A stretch of DNA of 64,000 bases from Phytophthora sp. 'mugwort' (taxonomy: Eukaryota > Oomycota > Peronosporomycetes > Peronosporales > Peronosporaceae), in the NCBI GenBank assembly GCA_033558025.1, contig JAUCEF010000018.1, positions 1,612,001 to 1,676,000 of the forward strand, written 5' to 3'. Of the stretch, positions 53,019-62,411 are shown in pieces. The position numbers and the translations under genes are program-made. The stretch's first letter is position 1. Each line of letters starts with the position of its first letter. The notes beneath the pieces were generated by a model that saw only the letters and a program-made list of their open reading frames with translations, was not told the origin of the DNA and searched no databases.

Positions 53019-54060
53019 GGCTTCTCCGCGATCTATATGGTTTGAAACAAGCGTCTCGGGTCTGGTATGAGAACCTGCCTCCGTTTCTATCCAAGCAAGG
53101 TTTGCGCCAGCTTTCATACTTATTTGTTAAGGGAACCGATAGCGGATTTGACTACTATCCTCATCTACGTTGACAATATCTTGGCCTTCGTCATGCAGGT
53201 GGAAAATTTGGCGTTATTCGGACTGTCATGTAAGCTGGAGTACGAGATAAACTTTGACGACATTAACTGTTTTCGGGTTCGAGTTAGAGTGGTTGATGAA
53301 GTTCGTGTTGGTCAGCAGAAGTACCTGTCGATGATCCACGGGCGCTTTGATATGGGCAAGCCAAGACAGCACCAACCCCAATCGAGGAATGTTACAGAGA
53401 CCGGCTTTTTCAACGGCAAGAGCAGTGTGATTTCGACCGAGACCGGCAAGTGTAGCTCTGATCTATCTATACCGGATTTGTCAGCGACTATTCGTCTGTT
53501 TGCTCAGGAGACAGATCGACCTACGGCTGCTGTCAAATAAGGTGTTGATCGAGTGTTCGGTTATCTTAACAGATCTCGTAATCATGGATTGGTGTTCAAG
53601 AGCCTGGCGATCAAGGACTCGTAGTTATTGCGATCAAGCACTTTCGGCGAAGCGAGAGTCACCACGACTGAATATGTTATTCTACGACGAGAACGGTGGC
53701 ACTTTCACCTGCCGAATCAGAGTACATCGCCTTGAGCAGCAGTGTGGAGAAATGTATTGGACTCAATTCGGTGCTTTATGGTTTGGGATTTGCACTGGAT
53801 GATATGCTGGCGATGGAGGACAACCAAGGCGCGCACATCTCGCTGAAAGCAAGACTGTCACGCAACGATCTCGGCACATCAGTACGAACTACCATTGGCT
53901 ACGCGAGAAGGTGTCGCGACACGAAATTCGTGTGCGGTACTGCCATACCAATGTAACGGTAGCAGAACACTTCACCATGCCGTTGGTTCGTGTGAAGTTA
54001 GATCGATTCGGTGAGGAACTCAGAATTCGTCGAATGGTAGTGTTGAACGCCCAGAAGCTG
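53019..54060 (+). pseudogene. copia reverse transcriptase and RNase H remains
   Basis: Begins RDLYGLKQASRVWYENL, then ILIYVDNILAFVM in another frame: YVDN stands where YVDD is the reverse transcriptase active-site motif of copia. Next, KYLSMIHGRFDMG. RNase H: VALSPAESEYIALSSSVEKC, DNQGAHISLKA, then EKVSRHEIRVRYCHTN and VTVAEHFTMPL, as in copia C-termini. Several frameshifts. Confidence 0.8.
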
Positions 54061-54097
54061 ATGGTACGGGGGCACGTGACACACACGTTGAAATGAC

Positions 54098-54815
54098 TAG
54101 CGGAAAGTTGGTCGTCGGGATATGTGCCTGATTTAATGACCAGGAGCTAGGGTCATCAACTAGAAACAGCGTAGTGTAGCCAGGATAACAAGGCCCTGGG
54201 CGTCATGGAGGCGGGCAGGAGGCACGCCATGGTCTGCATGTGTAGGAGCAACCAGCCGTTTTTTTTTTTTTACCTAAGCTTCATCGTCTTTCACTTTCCG
54301 TGATCGACCTGTGAAGCATCTGGCGTATGGGATCGGCCGAATTCAAAACAAGTTCGACGCATAATTTGGACCGATCTCCATTCGGCTCCGGTCGTATACT
54401 CCCACCGATCTCCCAACGGATCAGTTGCCCGTGGGGAAGTACTGATCTTATGCTCCACCTCTCTGGTCACCTCTATGCTTCATATCTACTCCGTTCCATA
54501 AATCCTCGGTCACTTCTGCGTCTGGCGCATCTGAATCCGCTTTCCTGCAAAAAGGAGTTCGTTCGACCCGGCATCATCAGTTCTCAAAATGGATATGCAT
54601 AACTTCAAACATACAACCTGTTTCCTCCGATCTGTGGCTTCTTACAGATCCTTCTTGTCGAACCACTTGACCTTCTTTTTTCTGGAGGCTCTCCGCGACG
54701 ACGACGCTGCAGATCCGCAGCGTAACCGTTTCTCACCGTCGATCAACAAGCCAGTCTTCACATTTATACGCTTCGTCCATCTTGCCGCTACTTTCTCTGC
54801 TGGGCTTCACTTCGA
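54098..54815 (+). repeat. copia 3' LTR (about 720 bp, longer than the 5' copy)
   Basis: Matches the 5' LTR in two blocks, 54098-54312 and about 54730-54815, separated by about 430 bp with no counterpart in the 5' LTR. Related short motifs (GTGATCGACC and CACCGTCGATCAA) flank the extra DNA, as expected for a deletion in the 5' copy or an insertion in this one. Confidence 0.7.
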
Positions 54816-54829
54816 ATACACGTTGCGTC

Positions 54830-56131
54830 CGACGCAGTGCTGACGTCGCTTTTGGCCTCTTATCCACGCGTCCATCTCAGCTTTGAGCAGGAAATCGACC
54901 CGATGCAAAGCGCCATATGTGGAGACGCCATCTGACCAGACAGGACAAGTTGAAGCTGAAGGAGCGGTGAATCATTCAAACTACCGGGCAAACCCGGTCC
55001 GCACATACAGTAGTCTATATCACAGGAGCACTACATACGGCGATAACGTCTCACATGGCGCTTTTCTTTGGGGGACAACAACAACTTGGGCTACCTAAGC
55101 CAACGGCTCCAACGAGTTTCCCAGCAACATGAAGAAGTCTAGATGCGAGGCAGCGGCACAGCGAGACCCATCTAACTAGAGGTCTAATTCAAGGCTCTTG
55201 TTTTGACATCTTCTTGCAGGATGCGGAATGAGTTCCTAGCAGCAGTCACTTGCTGGCAATGCCACAAACTCCGCACATAACAATGTAAGGTACCGTGCCA
55301 GTCGACCCGTTTCATGCCTTTAACGTTTCAGCCAATTAGCAAATGCATAAAACTATTCGTTTAATTATGAGTAGAAAGTCTACGAGCACTGCCAACCGGT
55401 AAAACCCTTCAAACTGTATTCGATCCAGTGACATTTCCCGCCAAATTATCCAGTTACAAACTTTTGCAACTACTCTATTTCAGCCACTACCACCATGCCT
55501 GCGTACGCGATTGTTAACCCTAAATGCGACGTGGTCATGGAAGCTATATTTTAGACACTACAAATGATACGCTTTCGAAGATCAACATCTCTTCATTCTA
55601 AGCGTGCGTTGTTTGCTGTTTCTTTTTTTTTTTTATTATTTCTGTAGTGATACGATATCACTCTGTATGCCTGGGTGCTAGGCTTTCGAGATTTCCCAAC
55701 CTCAAACCATTACCAGAAAGGAGTCCAACTCATGATACGGAGCATACTTGCGGTTAATTAGCTCACCCGGTGGCAGCCGTCGGTCGCTCACGCAGTTCTG
55801 TGACGGCCACCCAGTGATCTTATTGAAAGTCAGCATACTAGTGATGAGTTGAGTTAAGCTACCAGGCGGAATCGACCACCGTCCTATCGGTTATGAGTCG
55901 AGGGCTTACAAGTAACCTATGGCAGCGCTACTTGGCAAGTCAGATTGGAGTATAGTTATACACACGGAAAATATTTGTTTAGACAGGCAATAACACATAA
56001 CCTTTCGTAACCAAATTTTATAGGGCTCATCGCATTGCAAAGGCAAGTAAAAGTGTACGTGTATTACACGTAGTTAATTACGCATCTAACCAGCATGTAC
56101 TTACGTTTTATTGGTCCGCTGGATTTTACCG
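54830..56131. other. Intergenic between copia remains and kinase gene
   Basis: No gene recognised. Contains a T-run near 55620-55634 and a small hairpin AGTGATA-cga-TATCACT near 55645-55661. The right end is presumably the kinase promoter. Confidence 0.5.
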
Positions 56132-56138
56132 TCATTCC
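56132..56138 (+). promoter_or_regulatory. Candidate initiator upstream of kinase gene
   Basis: TCATTCC fits the oomycete Inr YCATTYY and lies 113 bp upstream of the first ATG, a typical distance. Short motif, so chance occurrence is possible. Confidence 0.4.
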
Positions 56139-56250
56139 GTGATTATCTTTTTTCTACCAATCCTAGCAGCACGCGCCATCTTGACGTGGTGGGTTGATCC
56201 CAGTCGCCAACCTGCGCGGAAGAGTTCAAGCTTAGCCACCATCGCTTACC

Positions 56251-58055
56251 ATGACATCCGTGCTCTTCTCAACACCCGTGGCTTCAGTTGCCAACATGGA
56301 CGCTGCGAAATACCCGCAACAACAGCAAGCCGCCGCCACCGCTGCCTCGTCGCAGCACCAGCCGCGCATGTTGGCGCACTATCAGGTGCTGCAGACGCTC
56401 GGCTCGGGCTTGCAGGGCAAAGTGAAACTCGGTGTGGACAGCGTCACGCGTCAGCGTGTGGCGCTCAAGGTAATTGATATGGACAAGCTTAACCGCAAGA
56501 GTATGATTAACGTCTATCGCGAGGTAGAGGCCATGTCGCGCGTCTCGCACGCCAATGTGCTACGTCTCCTGTCGGTGCACGACGACGTGCCGTATTCTAA
56601 GAACGACGGCAGCAGTAGCAAGCAGGTGATCGTTATCGTGCTGGAGCTGGCTTCGGGTGGAGAGCTTTTCGACTTTATGATGTACACGGGCTGCTTCTCG
56701 GAGAACATTGCACGCGCCTACTTCCAGCAGCTCGTAGCCGGTCTGGAGGCTTGTCACGCCCAAGGGGTGTACCACCGCGACATCAAGCCGGAGAATTTGC
56801 TGATGGACGAGAATTTTGCATTGAAAATAGCGGACTTTGGACTCTCCGGACTAAGGGAAGGAGCGGATGGAGCTGTGGCCGAGCTCTACACGCAGTGCGG
56901 CACAAGAGGATACATGAGCCCCGAAGTACTCTCGTGTTTACCCTATGGAGGAGAGCCCGCTGACGTGTGGTCGGCAGGAGTAGTGCTATTTATCATGCTG
57001 GCGGGCTTCCCGCCTTTCCAGATCGCTACTAACCAGGACTGGTGGTTCCGTGCGTGCGCTGCCAAGCAGCACGAAGCCTTTTGGGCCGCACACGCTCGCT
57101 CTGCCACGTTCTCGCCTGGAGCTATGTCGCTCATGACACGCATTTTTAACGTGAAGCCGCAAGAACGCATTACACTAGCGGAGATCAAAACACACGCATG
57201 GTTCAAAGAGAATGCAGTTGCTCCCGACGATCTGCGCACGGAGCTGCTGAGCCGCAAGCTGCAGGTAGAAGAGGAGAAGCGCAAGGAGCGCGAGGAGAAG
57301 CTGCGTGCGGCCGCCAAGCGACGGCTACAACAGCAGGACGAAGAGTTCGATCCTTTTAACATGGACGTCGAGCGATCGATGGCTATTCCTACGGCCGCAG
57401 GACTCGCGACTGCAGGGATAAGTTCGAAGAAGGCACCGTCGTATCCGGCCGCCAGTGTGGCACTTTACACAAGTTTTCAGTCGAGTCGGACGGCAACCGA
57501 GTTGCAGACGCGGGTGGAAAAGGCGCTGACGGAGCACTCGGCGCGCTTTGTGGTGCACAAGGACCGCTTCAAAACCAAGGCCACGATGATTGCAGACGCG
57601 GAGGACGTGGGCTTCGCCGTGCGCATCTACTCCCTAGACAATGTAAGAAGCCCTTGCGAGGACGATCGGCGACAGACAGAGCACGCCGTTGTTGCGAGTG
57701 AGCGGAAGTGGGTCTCTGGTCGCAACTAGCAGCATCAAACTGCTGTTGTCGCTTTACCTCTTGGTGCTTGCTTGCTGTGTGTCTTGTGTTTTGAGCCGAC
57801 TATTTTATGAGTGTTGGAATGGCCGACTTGGACGTGTGCTAACGTGGTTGTATTTAAATTATTGCTCTGTAGGCCCTGGGGCGCTGTGTGGTGGAGTTCC
57901 GGCGTACAAGCGGCGCGTGCCTTAAGTTCCACGAAGCATATAAGAAACTAAGCAGCTCGCTGTCCGACCTCGTCTGGGATAACAACGATGAATCGGAGAC
58001 GGCCGACGACTCGCCCGCTGAGGAACTCATTTCCGATGAGGCCATGATGATTTAG
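56251..58055 (+). CDS. CAMK-group Ser/Thr protein kinase with CIPK/CHK1-like C-terminal domain
   Basis: Two exons, 56251-57642 and 57873-58055, joined in phase 0 (donor AAT^GTAAGA, acceptor TCTGTAG), giving 524 residues. Kinase domain about 44-316: Gly loop GSGLQGKV (51-58), Lys73 in VALKV, catalytic HRDIKPEN (Asp177), DFG at 195-197, SPE in the activation segment (223-225). A basic coiled stretch follows (about 330-360). The C-terminal part, completed by exon 2, reads RFVVHKDRFKTKATM, VGFAVRIYSLDN and VEFRRTSGACLKFHEAYKKL, resembling the phosphatase-interaction/KA1 fold of plant CIPKs and CHK1. I see no clear NAF motif. The first ATG (ACCATGAC) was used; Met16 (AACATGGAC) has a stronger context and is an alternative. 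Substrate unknown. Confidence 0.88.
57643..57872 (+). other. Intron of kinase gene (230 bp)
   Basis: GTAAGA donor and TTGCTCTGTAG acceptor. Retention would truncate the C-terminal domain after 28 unrelated residues; splicing restores the conserved VEFRRTSGACLKF segment. Confidence 0.9.
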
Positions 58056-58196
58056 CTGCACGGCTGATTGGCAAGCACCATTTATCACCAGCCTGAAAAA
58101 AAATGTTATATGACACGTAAATAGGGAAACACTTGAGTTCACACCAACAGTGTACATTAAATATTCATTGCTCATGTAAGAAATGCAGTTTAGAAA

Positions 58197-58214
58197 TACT
58201 ACTACGTAGTAGTA
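58197..58214. promoter_or_regulatory. Perfect 18 bp palindrome upstream of the PLRG1 gene
   Basis: TACTACTACGTAGTAGTA, self-complementary, 115 bp before the start codon and 141 bp after the kinase stop. It could be a dimeric factor site or part of the kinase 3' end; function unknown. Confidence 0.4.
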
Positions 58215-58328
58215 CAGCACTATATTTATTTTGGTTTGAAAGTTTGTGCCTTTTGTGATTTAAGACATCACAAGCTTCCGTCACAGGACGCATTAAAGTT
58301 GCAAAGCAAGGGGGTGGAGCCGACAACG

Positions 58329-60350
58329 ATGGCGAAGGTGGTGAGCGTTGCGCGCACTGAGGACGCCGCGGCAGCCGACATGAAGCAGCAGATCGAGGCA
58401 TCAGTGCTTCGAACCGCAGAGATGTTCGCGCTGAGCAAGCGCAGCGCATCGTCGGCCTACGACTACGCGCCTAGGTACGATCAGCCCTCGGAGTGTGTAT
58501 GCAGCATTGTTCTAACTGTAATCTCCCGTTTACCGCCCTATAACTAGCAAGAAAGCACGGGTACGCGCCAAATTGAACGACACGTACCTCTTGGACGTCC
58601 CCGATACGCTGCTGGAGCCAAAGGTGGCGGCCGAAGTTGTCGATATGACCCCAACGCCGACCGAGGCTGCTACCTCCGCTGCCTCTGGTCCTGCTTTAGC
58701 TCCGACAGATGTGGTCCTGTGTGGTCACCCAGTACCTTCGACACCTGGTGTTTCAGTTGCGGGCGAGGACTCGGCAGCAGCAGAAACGACTTCGTTTGTG
58801 GATCAAGTGGCGAAAGAGGCTGAGAAAGAGCTGGCTTTTAAGAAACGGAAGATGTACGTCCAGAGCATCGGCTGCATTCCGCTATGCTGATTCTGTTGTC
58901 TAACATTTTCTTGCTGCACAATCAGTGCGGCAGCAAATGTCAACAGGGATGCCTCCTCGGCCGTAATAGAGTACAAAAAGCAGCCAGAGACGGCGGCTCA
59001 GTTCGGCTCGAGCGCGATTGTCCGTCGCCGCGCAACCCAGGTGCCCAAGCCTAAGTGGCACGCGCCTTGGAAGCTCAAGCGCGTAATTGCTGGACATCTT
59101 GGCTGGGTGCGATCGATCTCCGTGGATCCTACTAACGACTGGTTTGTCACGGGCTCTGCTGATCGGACTATTAAGGTCTGGGACTTGGCCTCAGGACAGC
59201 TCAAGCTCACACTCACCGGTCACATTAATGCTATCCGTGGCTTGGAGGTGAGCCCTCGTCACCCGTACCTCTTTTCAGCAGGAGAAGACAAGAAGGTGTT
59301 GTGCTGGGACCTCGAGTATAACAAGGTCATCCGCAGCTACCACGGTCACTTGTCGGGGGTCTTCTCGCTGATGGTACACCCTACACTGGATATCCTCATT
59401 ACAGGTGGCCGCGATGCCGTCGCCCGAGTAAGTCTCAGCTGCATTGGTAGTCGTCACCGGATAGAAAACTAATGGATTGCTTTTCTTTTGACCTGAATAG
59501 GTATGGGATATGCGAACGAAGAACCAGATCCACGTGCTTTCTGGTCACCAGGGCACCGTGTGGGCCATGGAGACGCAAGCGACGGATCCGCAGATTATCA
59601 CAGGCTCCAGCGATAGCACGGTCAAGGTAATGCCTTAAGTGCTTGATGACGTGCACTGCTTTGGCTGGGTATCTCTGCTTACTCGCTTTACTTTATTCAC
59701 TGTAGCTGTGGGATCTTGCCGCCGGCAAGGTGATGACAACGCTGACTAACCACAAGAAGGCGATCCGCGCCGTCACAAAGTCTCCGACGGTAAGCTTTGT
59801 TGTGTTCTTGTTGTGTCTGTGGCAAGAATGGTTGGAATAACTTTTATGGCAAAATCTTTCTCTTCTGCAGGATCACACGTTCATGTCGGGCGCCGCCGAC
59901 AACATGAAGAAATGGGATGCCAAGGAAGGTCGTTTCCTGCGCAACTTTTCGACCCACAACGCCATCATCAACTCGATTTCGATCAATCAGGACGGCGTGA
60001 TGGCCTCGTGCGGAGACAACGGGTCGATGCGCTACTGGGACTACCAGACGGGCTACTGCTTCCAGAACGACTCGACGAAGGCGCAGCCTGGCTCATTGGA
60101 CAGCGAAACCGGCATCTTCGCATCGACATTCGACAAGACGGGCCTGTGCGTGGGCAAGGCAGTGGTGCGTGTAATGGACTATTCGAGACTTACAATTGTT
60201 GTCATGTGTATCGTTTGCAGGCGCTTCATCACATGCGAGGCGGACAAGACCATCAAGGTGTGGCAGGAAGACAGCTCCGCGTCGGAAGAATCGCACCCTA
60301 TCGACATGGCACAATGGACCAAGGACTTTACGGCCCCGAAGAGATACTAA
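58329..60350 (+). CDS. PLRG1: PLRG1/PRL1-type WD40 splicing factor
   Basis: Seven exons: 58329-58474, 58548-58853, 58926-59427, 59501-59626, 59706-59789, 59871-60145, 60221-60350, giving 522 residues. In other eukaryotes PLRG1/PRL1/Prp46 is a core subunit of the Prp19-associated (NTC) spliceosome complex in the nucleus. Residues 1-190 are the poorly conserved N-terminal region. The diagnostic [20 protein letters not shown] block (about 188-207) opens a seven-bladed WD40 propeller with [94 protein letters not shown] and [12 protein letters not shown]. Start ATG 58329 gives a sensible N-terminus; an upstream in-frame ATG at 58236 is in the leader. Introns are 72-81 bp except exon-6 donor GTGCGT, chosen because it restores [12 protein letters not shown]. 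Confidence 0.93.
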
Positions 60351-60512
60351 AGACTGAGGGCAGAACCCATAATGCTTCTTCGAGCAACTCAATCGGCTAA
60401 TAATGTTGCCCCTACAATAATATGTTGCACTAAAGCGGCTTATGTTGCCCAGTGGTGGATCTGCTTTTTGACGCCTTGATTTCAGCTAAAAATCAATCGA
60501 AAACTGAGCAAA

Positions 60513-61740
60513 ATGACTAGCGCGGCACCAATGAACCCCAAGAAGATGAAAGTGAGCGAGCTACGGTCGGCGCTGGAGTCGCGCGGACTGAGCTCCAACG
60601 GACTTAAGACGGAGCTCATCCAGCGTCTGGAGCTAGCGCTGGACGAGGAGGAGTTCGGCAGTGAGGCGCAGGAGATGGAGGAGCTCAAGGTGCCGAGCCC
60701 CAAGAAGACCAAGAAGGTTGAGCCGAAGAAGAAGGAGGTGCCCGCCGCCGTCGCGGAAGCCGAAGTAACCAAGAAGGCTAAGGCCAACGCACCTTTCCCC
60801 GTCAAGAAGGAGGCGCCGCCCGCCGCGGAACCCACGCCCACCCCCGTCGAGGAGGAGACTAAGAAGGACGATGAAGAAAAGAAGGTGGAGGAGAAGAAGG
60901 TGGAGGAGAAGGAGGTGGAGGAGAAGGAGGTGCAGGAGCCCGTTGCTATTGCTGAGCCAGTGCTGGACAAGAAGGTCGAGGCCGAGAACGCCCCGGGGAG
61001 CACCAGTGAACCGGAGGTAGACGTCCCTGCCAAGCCCATGACGGAGGAGGAGAAGCGTGCTTTGCGCGCGGCGAAGTTTGGCATCCCCCCGAGTCTTGAG
61101 GACAAGAAGGTGAGGGCAGGTCGAGGTGGCGGCAATGTGTGTGTATGTGAGCGGGGTAATGACTGGGGGCGCTATGCTGTGGTTGATTGCATTTAGGCTC
61201 AACGCGCGAAGCGTTTCCACCTTCCCAGCGCAGGTGCGTTTTCTGCTCGTCCTTGATGGAGAGGTAGGTAGACGATTGGGAGACTGATGCACGGACTGTT
61301 TGATTGATGCAGTGGTGGAGGAGGAGAAGGCGAAACGACTAAAGCGGGCAGAGCGATTCCACGTCGAGACGAAAGATACGGTACGTGGCTGGTGGTCTCG
61401 TGCCGCGTTGGATGTGTCCATTACTGCTGCGTTGGTGGTGATACTGACCGTGACGCGTTTGCTGCTTGTCTTAACAGCTTGAGAAGAAGAAGGAGGCCCG
61501 CGCCGAGCGCTTCGGCCTGAACGCGGAGGAGAATCGACGCCTGGAGCGCGCCAAACGCTTCGGCCTCGAGACTAGCGAAGTGGTACGATCGTACTTAATT
61601 TCTCTTGCTGCGGTGTCGCTGAGTCATCGCGATCCGCGACCAATAGCACCACTGACATAATATGCTGTTGCTCTTTGTATTTTTGCAGTTCGAGGAGAAG
61701 CGACGAAAGCGCATGGAACGCTTTGCGGCCGCCCCGTAAT
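60513..61740 (+). CDS. SARNP: SAP-domain RNA/DNA-binding protein, THO1/SARNP (CIP29) family
   Basis: Five exons: 60513-61109, 61197-61233, 61313-61380, 61478-61582, 61690-61740, giving 285 residues. N-terminal SAP motif about residues 12-46 (MKVSELRSALESRGLSSNGL, then KTELIQRLELAL), which binds nucleic acid. A long acidic/Lys-rich low-complexity middle follows, including EEKKVEEKKVEEKEVEEKEV-type repeats. The spliced C-terminus carries repeated RxxRF-type motifs: RAKRFHL, RAERFHVET, RAERFGL, RAKRFGLET, RMERFAAAP. These are characteristic of yeast Tho1 and animal SARNP, which work with the TREX complex and DDX39B in mRNP assembly and export. Without splicing the C-terminal motifs are in different frames, so the intron model is well supported. 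It starts only 162 bp after the PLRG1 stop, so the promoter must be very compact. Confidence 0.88.
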
Positions 61741-62378
61741 GAAGCGGACATGCTTGCCCTTACCCGTCGGACGTGGCAAGCCCCGTAGAGCCTTAGTCCC
61801 AACGCGCCACTTCCGCGAGACTTCAGAAGAGCTGACATCTAGGTCAAGTCACCAGTCACCAGTCGCCAGTGCAGTCTTGTGAACTGAGCGGCCAGCAGCT
61901 ATAGCTTCCTCGTACAAATGCAACAAACGATGATAACGTGTTGTCGGGGGCGCCTTCTGGGCTACACAGAGAGATCTCGGCGTAGACCAGTGGCATGTCC
62001 ACCGTGGCGTGGCACGACATTGTTCGTCGTCCCCTTGCCATCATCGCGACGTCGACAGTCCCGGCTTTACAAGGATATGGTTTATGTGCGTTACACAAAC
62101 CACCTCTGATAGGTTGAAATCGAACATGCGTTGTAATTGGTCAGATCTGGCCAATCGCATTAGGTCATGAAGAGGCAGCTACGGGGGGATTCAGATTCTT
62201 CCGCATTGCCACTTCAAGCCTCGCAGACCGCAGAGCAGAGAGCCTCACCAGCGCTTGACCTCCCTTCTCCTCTGTACTGTTAGGCCTCCGCTCCGACACT
62301 CGCAGCGCCCCGCTCTCGTCCGAAGCCCGTGCGTGTTACATCTAAACACGCCACCCCCCCCCGCCTCGCACCGCCGTG
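61741..62378. other. Intergenic between SARNP-like gene and myosin gene
   Basis: No frame with a recognisable product. Presumably carries the 3' end of the SARNP-like transcript and the myosin promoter. Confidence 0.6.
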
Positions 62379-62394
62379 TCATTTCTCCATTCCG
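62379..62394 (+). promoter_or_regulatory. Candidate initiator for myosin gene
   Basis: TCATTTCTCCATTCC contains two overlapping-style Inr matches (TCATTTC and CCATTCC) and resembles the extended oomycete start-site consensus. It lies only about 20-33 bp before the ATG, which would give a short leader. Confidence 0.45.
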
Positions 62395-62411
62395 CGCTGC
62401 GACCGGAAATC

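Larger units (their letters stand above)
51011..54815 (+). mobile_element. Ty1/copia-type LTR retrotransposon, degenerate and rearranged
   Basis: Related sequences about 3.1 kb apart act as LTRs. Between them, in copia order, are gag remains, protease remains, integrase, reverse transcriptase and RNase H, with the integrase segment inverted. Numerous stops and frameshifts show that it is inactive. Marked LTR divergence and an unequal length suggest an old insertion. I could not identify a convincing primer-binding site or target duplication. Confidence 0.8.

Noticed and set aside
59813..60400. Alternative 195-codon plus frame over PLRG1 exons 6-7
   Set aside because: Different frame from the conserved WD40 blades and crosses predicted introns.
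60482..61135. Minus-strand 217-codon Ser/Phe-rich frame opposite the SARNP-like gene
   Set aside because: Antisense shadow of the Lys/Glu-rich low-complexity coding region.
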